24,042 bases of DNA from a virus, in IMG/VR virus record IMGVR_UViG_3300009128_000130, positions 1-24,042 of that record; one strand, 5' to 3'. The translations under genes were made by a program, and so were the position numbers. Positions 21,799 through 24,042 of this stretch are shown in pieces (the first letter of the stretch is position 1; every line of letters begins with the position of its first letter). Below the pieces are notes generated by a model. That model saw only the letters and a program-made list of their open reading frames with translations, was not told where the DNA came from and made no database searches.

Positions 21799-21937
21799 TG
21801 GCTTCCTCCTCTTCTCTGAATTTCTTGGCAATATAAGCCATTACCTTCCGAGTAATGCAATCGTCGCAGACTTCGTGGTCACGATTTTGCATACCCTCCA
21901 CAGGTTCCATTTCAATCCCACATTCCCTGCAATTCAT
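21782..21937 (-). CDS. 51-residue zinc-finger microprotein
   Basis: A short frame, MNCRECGIEMEPVEG then VCDDCITRKVMAYI, with two CxxC pairs (residues 3-6 and 24-27) that would bind one zinc. It starts with AAAGGAGGAAAAAAATG, one of the best ribosome binding sites in the window, and overlaps both neighbours, which supports it being real. Function unknown. Confidence 0.78.
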   Translation of the reverse strand: MNCRECGIEMEPVEGMQNRDHEVCDDCITRKVMAYIAKKFREEEEAIGDKG

Positions 21938-22074
21938 TTTTTTCCTCCTTTCCATTCAATAATATGCACACCTGTCTTCGTGGTCTTCACCCAAGCAGGC
22001 TCTATCATTGTTATCTTTTGATTAGCAAACTTTATCCTCGGCTGGATTACCAACCTATAGCCTCTAATCTTCAT
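21934..22074 (-). CDS. 46-residue hypothetical protein
   Basis: A short frame (MKIRGYRLVIQPRIKF ... HIIEWKGGKK) that starts inside the end of the upstream zinc-ribbon gene and stops in an ATGA overlap with the next microprotein. The beta-strand pattern and basic charge look protein-like, and it fills what would otherwise be a gap in a tight operon. There is no clear ribosome binding site, so coupling to the upstream gene is assumed. Function unknown. Confidence 0.58.
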   Translation of the reverse strand: MKIRGYRLVIQPRIKFANQKITMIEPAWVKTTKTGVHIIEWKGGKK

Positions 22075-22261
22075 CCATAGATGTCTCAACATTTTCAACT
22101 CTCCCTTCGAGCCACTTTAAGTATGGCTCTCTTTTCATCATATCCTCAATTGCTTCTCTCGTACCGCAACTTGAGCAGATTTTTATATCCGCTCTCCTAC
22201 TCAAGGCAGAGTGCGTCATATCTCTCAACTCTTTGCACCGTGGACACTGTAGTATTCTCAT
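22064..22261 (-). CDS. Zinc-ribbon protein
   Basis: A 65-residue protein: MRILQCPRCKELRDM (C6, C9) and IKICSSCGTREAIEDM (C29, C32) form a classical zinc-ribbon, and the rest is a charged helix (YLKWLEGRVENVE). GGAGGGAGGTGAGATAAA precedes the ATG. Short zinc ribbons of this type are common in phage early operons and may bind nucleic acid or host proteins. Exact role unknown. Confidence 0.8.
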   Translation of the reverse strand: MRILQCPRCKELRDMTHSALSRRADIKICSSCGTREAIEDMMKREPYLKWLEGRVENVETSMDED

Positions 22262-22325
22262 TTTATCTCACCTCCCTCCTCTATTTTTATCTATACAATA
22301 TATAATTGTTCGAACTGTCTTGTAC

Positions 22326-22604
22326 TTACACATTTTCCCTTATCCATTTCCGTGCCTCCTCATAAGTTGTAAAATCCTCGTCTATTAGGCGACCTATTTT
22401 GAGTGTGACAGAATCGACTTCGTTAATTTTCACGAACATCTTTTTTTCCCTACCAAACATATCGCTCCACATAGAAGTTGTACGGAGCAGGAAAACCCGC
22501 CCCTTTCTTGAATGTAACTTATACTCGGTATCTCCAAAGAAGGCAGGGTTGCCGTCTGCAAACCATCTTCGATTGGCTCCCTTAACCTGGGCTAAATTAA
22601 CCAT
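22326..22604 (-). CDS. Hypothetical early protein
   Basis: A 92-residue protein with a mixed alpha/beta pattern (NPAFFGDTEYKLHSR; GRVFLLRTTSMW; SVTLKIGRLID) and a final helix (TYEEARKWIREN). GAGGAGGAATTAG precedes the ATG, which overlaps the upstream stop by 8 bases. No family recognised. The 64 bases after it hold only an 8-base palindrome (gttcgaac, 22308-22315) and the next ribosome binding site. Confidence 0.76.
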   Translation of the reverse strand: MVNLAQVKGANRRWFADGNPAFFGDTEYKLHSRKGRVFLLRTTSMWSDMFGREKKMFVKINEVDSVTLKIGRLIDEDFTTYEEARKWIRENV

Positions 22605-22866
22605 CTAATTCCTCCTCTGTCATTATAATCACATTGCCTACGATACCAGTATCCCAGCCGTATAGATTACACATTTCTGTTGCTCGTTCATTTTTTCGCA
22701 AGCCCAGTAGTTTACCCTCTTCGTTTAGTACCATAAGCACGCCTTCTTTTTTTGTCGGTATTACCTCTATATAACCCCCTACACCCCGTTGCAAATATTC
22801 TAATTCTGTTCCTCTTGTCCATTCCTCTATCGGTAACCTGTCATCGGAGGGAATCCACTTCGCCAT
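22597..22866 (-). CDS. DUF3846-like protein
   Basis: An 89-residue protein. GGYIEVIPTKKEG, then VLNEEGKLLGLRKNERATEM, then IVGNVIIMTEEE follow the conserved pattern of DUF3846, a small family frequent in phages and plasmids (N-E-E-G-K-L then V-G-N-V-I-I). The first 25 residues add a Trp-rich N-terminus. The start is one base after the upstream stop. Function of the family is not known. Confidence 0.82.
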   Translation of the reverse strand: MAKWIPSDDRLPIEEWTRGTELEYLQRGVGGYIEVIPTKKEGVLMVLNEEGKLLGLRKNERATEMCNLYGWDTGIVGNVIIMTEEELDG

Positions 22867-22867
22867 C

Positions 22868-23068
22868 TTACCTCACCTCAAAATACTTACAGGCTGTCTG
22901 CAGTAAGTGGTCGTAGTCTCCAGCCATCATTTCGCTCTGGATTTTCTCCCAATCCATACCGTTCTGTTTCGCTACCCTAACACACTTTCCGAGAATTACG
23001 AAGGCGTTGCCGTCTCTCCCGACCAGTTTCACTACTGGCTTGCTCTCTGCTATTTTTTCTTCATCCAT
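22868..23068 (-). CDS. Conserved small phage protein
   Basis: A 66-residue protein. The core KPVVKLVGRDGNAFVILGK, then MDWEKIQSEMMAGDYDHLL, then TACKYFEV is a pattern I recognise as widespread in phage and plasmid genomes without known function. GAGGGGAAAATA lies before the ATG, and the start overlaps the upstream stop by 8 bases. It may be a small alpha/beta protein in the early region. Confidence 0.8.
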   Translation of the reverse strand: MDEEKIAESKPVVKLVGRDGNAFVILGKCVRVAKQNGMDWEKIQSEMMAGDYDHLLQTACKYFEVR

Positions 23069-23315
23069 TATTTTCCCCTCTTTCCTTTTCTTGCAGATAT
23101 GTGATTAACAATTCTCTGATAAGTCCGAACTTGGCGTGAATTCCAAGAATACGATAATCGGAGTCGTTGTCGAGAATTTCAAGTATATCCTCTATCGTTC
23201 TCTCAGCGTATTCGAGCCAAGTTTCCTCGTCATCGAGTTGATTAGATGAAGCGTCAGGTCGGGTAACACCCTCTATGAATCTGTCCAACGCTCCACTATC
23301 GAGTGAAGATTTCAT
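23061..23315 (-). CDS. Acidic hypothetical protein, first gene of the early operon
   Basis: An 84-residue acidic helical protein (MKSSLDSGALDRFIEG; AERTIEDILEILDNDSD; IRELLITYLQEKER). The start is the ATG at 23315, preceded by AAAAGGAGGAAATAAA; a longer reading frame would run through the promoter and leader. It is the first gene after the strong promoter at 23371-23399. No family recognised. The N-terminus (DRFIEGVTRPDASSN) could be flexible. Confidence 0.76.
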   Translation of the reverse strand: MKSSLDSGALDRFIEGVTRPDASSNQLDDEETWLEYAERTIEDILEILDNDSDYRILGIHAKFGLIRELLITYLQEKERGENNG

Positions 23316-23370
23316 TTTATTTCCTCCTTTTGATTGAAACCCCGAGGGGGAACGCCCCCCCCGTTTTATA

Positions 23371-23399
23371 AATATAAAAAACGGTAAAGGTAATGTCAA
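23371..23399 (-). promoter_or_regulatory. Strong early promoter
   Basis: TTGACA (23399-23394), exactly 17 bases, then TATATT (23376-23371): a perfect -35, five-of-six -10 and ideal spacing. Transcription would start near 23364, about 50 bases before the first early gene. The leader contains a G/C-rich hairpin (gggggaacgccccc on the plus strand, 23346-23359) before the ribosome binding site. Confidence 0.72.
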
Positions 23400-23417
23400 G
23401 CCCCGTTTTACCGTAAA
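23381..23417. promoter_or_regulatory. Operator-like repeats around the early promoter
   Basis: TTTACCGTAAA (23407-23417) is a palindrome with one central base, lying 8 bases upstream of the -35. A half-site with the same bases, acggtaaa (23381-23388), lies in the spacer. The 10-mer ccccgtttta occurs at 23359-23368 and 23401-23410. The positions would let a bound regulator block or help polymerase. Confidence 0.5.
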
Positions 23418-23428
23418 TGCTTATTATG

Positions 23429-23474
23429 TAATAAAATAGGGGAGTCCGTGTATTCTAATTACGGACTCCCCTAT
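23429..23474 (-). terminator. Rho-independent terminator
   Basis: A perfect 14-bp inverted repeat (23436-23449 and 23461-23474, core aggggagtccgt) with an 11-base loop. In the minus direction it is followed by TTTATTA, giving U-rich RNA after a G/C-rich stem. It separates the small-RNA promoter from the early promoter. Confidence 0.75.
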
Positions 23475-23503
23475 GGGAGATAGACACAAAGGAGGATTGT
23501 GTC
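23429..23503 (-). ncRNA. Candidate small RNA with an anti-Shine-Dalgarno loop
   Basis: Starting 7 bases after the -10 of a strong promoter, the predicted RNA begins with a perfect hairpin: stem GACACAA (23503-23497), loop TCCTCCT (23496-23490), stem TTGTGTC (23489-23483). A short single-stranded stretch and the 14-bp terminator follow, giving about 75 nt. No start codon with a ribosome binding site is present. The loop is the exact complement of AGGAGGA, the binding site of eight early genes here. The layout is like that of bacterial small RNAs that block translation through C-rich loops. It is a prediction from sequence only; a simple 5' leader is the alternative. Confidence 0.55.
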
Positions 23504-23509
23504 GGTACA

Positions 23510-23537
23510 AATATAGTAATCGGCTATGTTATGTCAA
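23510..23537 (-). promoter_or_regulatory. Promoter of the candidate small RNA
   Basis: TTGACA (23537-23532), a 16-base spacer and TATATT (23515-23510). The -35 lies in the last codons of the VRR-NUC gene. A start 7 bases after the -10 falls on the G of the first hairpin stem. Confidence 0.62.
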
Positions 23538-23859
23538 CCCTCTTATGACCTGCGTCCATTAGGGTAGTCACAACTTCCGCTACACTTCTACATATTGCGG
23601 TATGCCACCCCTCGCTGTTTAAGTCACAAAGCCACTGCGTCTGTGTCGGGGTAGGTTTACGCTTCCCGACTTTTAATTCAATAGCCACTCGTGGCTCTGT
23701 GAATATCAAAATATCGGGGACACCTCGCTTCAAGCCTGCTCGCTTTAGGTTAGCCCCTGCTATTGGAGAACGCTTCCCCTCATTTGGACAGTGACACCAG
23801 AGCAGTCCTAATAAATCCAACACCTCGGCGACCCTGTTCTGGAGTTCTCTTTCTTTCAT
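23524..23859 (-). CDS. VRR-NUC domain nuclease
   Basis: With the ATG at 23859 the protein has 111 residues. It has an N-terminal helix (MKERELQNRVAEVLDLLG), then KRGVPDILIF (GxPD motif) and RVAIELKVGKRKPTPTQTQW (ExK motif followed by a Q), the pattern of stand-alone phage VRR-NUC proteins, which are PD-(D/E)XK-fold nucleases able to cut branched DNA. The length equals the family domain alone. A longer form from TTG 23904 would add residues coded by a 10-base repeat, but it has no ribosome binding site. The site at 23859 is weak (AAGAGAAG). Confidence 0.85.
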   Translation of the reverse strand: MKERELQNRVAEVLDLLGLLWCHCPNEGKRSPIAGANLKRAGLKRGVPDILIFTEPRVAIELKVGKRKPTPTQTQWLCDLNSEGWHTAICRSVAEVVTTLMDAGHKRVDIT

Positions 23860-23860
23860 C

Positions 23861-23896
23861 TTCTCTTGTCTTCTCTTGTCTTCTCTTGTCTTCTCT
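23861..23896. repeat. 10-bp tandem repeat before the VRR-NUC gene
   Basis: ttctcttgtc occurs three times without change (23861-23890) and a fourth partial copy (ttctct) follows. On the coding strand this is GACAAGAGAA repeated, a purine-rich block ending just before the ATG. It could change expression by slipped copy number or act as the weak ribosome binding region. Confidence 0.8.
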
Positions 23897-23899
23897 GTA

Positions 23900-23986
23900 A
23901 GCAATGCTTTAGCAATGCTTTAGCACTGCACGCTACAATTCTAAAGCAATGCTAACGGAATACTGAAGCATATCTTCAGCAATGTT
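23900..23986. repeat. Iteron-like cluster of AGCAATGCT
   Basis: AGCAATGCT occurs at 23900, 23911 and 23945, with variants agcactgca at 23922 and agcaatgtt at 23978. Spacings are 11, 11, 23 and 33 bases, close to whole helical turns, so sites would face one side of the DNA. An inverted repeat ctgaag/cttcag (23963-23979) lies inside. It resembles a binding array for a replication or regulatory protein upstream of VRR-NUC. Confidence 0.55.
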
Positions 23987-24042
23987 GTAGCCTAATCCAG
24001 CCCCTATGGAAACTCCGCTCCAAACAACCTTCGCTATGCGGA
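23933..24042 (-). CDS. C-terminal end of an unidentified gene (partial at right edge)
   Basis: A minus-strand frame is open from the right edge to TAG at 23935-23933, giving 35 residues (RIAKVVWSGVSIGAGLGYN then AEDMLQYSVSIALEL). The hydrophobic, glycine-rich content could be the end of a small membrane or hydrophobic protein. It agrees in strand with all other genes. Too little is visible to name it, and part of the frame overlaps the iteron-like repeats. Confidence 0.45.
   Translation of the reverse strand, partial: RIAKVVWSGVSIGAGLGYNIAEDMLQYSVSIALEL

Noticed and set aside
22262-22325. AT-rich gap with palindrome gttcgaac as a promoter
   Set aside because: No -35 and -10 pair with acceptable spacing; it probably only holds the leader of the zinc-ribbon gene.
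23483-23590. Plus-strand reading of the AGGAGGA hairpin loop as a ribosome binding site for a short TTG or GTG frame
   Set aside because: The resulting peptides have only about 5 to 21 residues, run antisense into VRR-NUC, and lack a plus-strand promoter as good as the minus-strand one.

Overview
The window looks like part of a tailed double-stranded DNA bacteriophage (Caudoviricetes) or a prophage-like contig. Every gene I can support is on the minus strand, so transcription runs from right to left. Genes are packed with overlaps of 1 to about 70 bases, and no tRNA, rRNA, CRISPR array or insertion sequence is visible. The host is not identified. Strong AAAGGAGG-type ribosome binding sites and TTGACA/TATATT promoters fit a Bacillota-like host, but this is only suggestive.

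Right edge to about 18.0 kb (early/replication region): the C-terminal end of an unidentified gene, an iteron-like repeat cluster, a VRR-NUC nuclease, and a compact regulatory island (23371-23537). The island holds two strong promoters, an operator-like palindrome, a terminator and a candidate small RNA. It is followed by about ten small genes (including DUF3846-like and several zinc-ribbon microproteins). Next comes a recombination/replication set: a Cas4-like PD-(D/E)XK nuclease, a Sak4-like RecA-fold ATPase, a DUF669-type ssDNA-binding protein with an SSB-like DDIPF tail, a Ref-like HNH nuclease, a replisome-organiser-like protein and a winged-helix protein.

18.0-14.5 kb (candidate DNA-modification module): a new promoter drives a stand-alone ParB/Srx-fold protein, two tandem GT-A glycosyltransferases resembling the TET-associated family, and a radical SAM enzyme of the spore-photoproduct-lyase-like family. 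No TET/JBP dioxygenase or DNA methylase is present here, so the substrate is open.

14.5-0 kb (virion module): small and large terminase, a DUF935-like portal fused to a MuF domain, a Mu gpI-like protease/scaffold protein with a likely nested scaffold start, an unknown 404-residue protein with an internal duplication, decoration protein, HK97-fold major capsid protein, connector with an inserted domain, Mu gpG-like protein, tail terminator, small protein, tail tube, tail assembly chaperone, and a tape measure gene running off the left edge. The head resembles the Mu family. A tail tube without a sheath gene, plus a long tape measure, indicates a long non-contractile tail.

The most unusual candidate is the roughly 75-nt RNA at 23429-23503. 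A 7-bp stem presents the loop UCCUCCU, the exact complement of AGGAGGA, which forms the ribosome binding site of eight early genes in the window and none of the late genes I checked.
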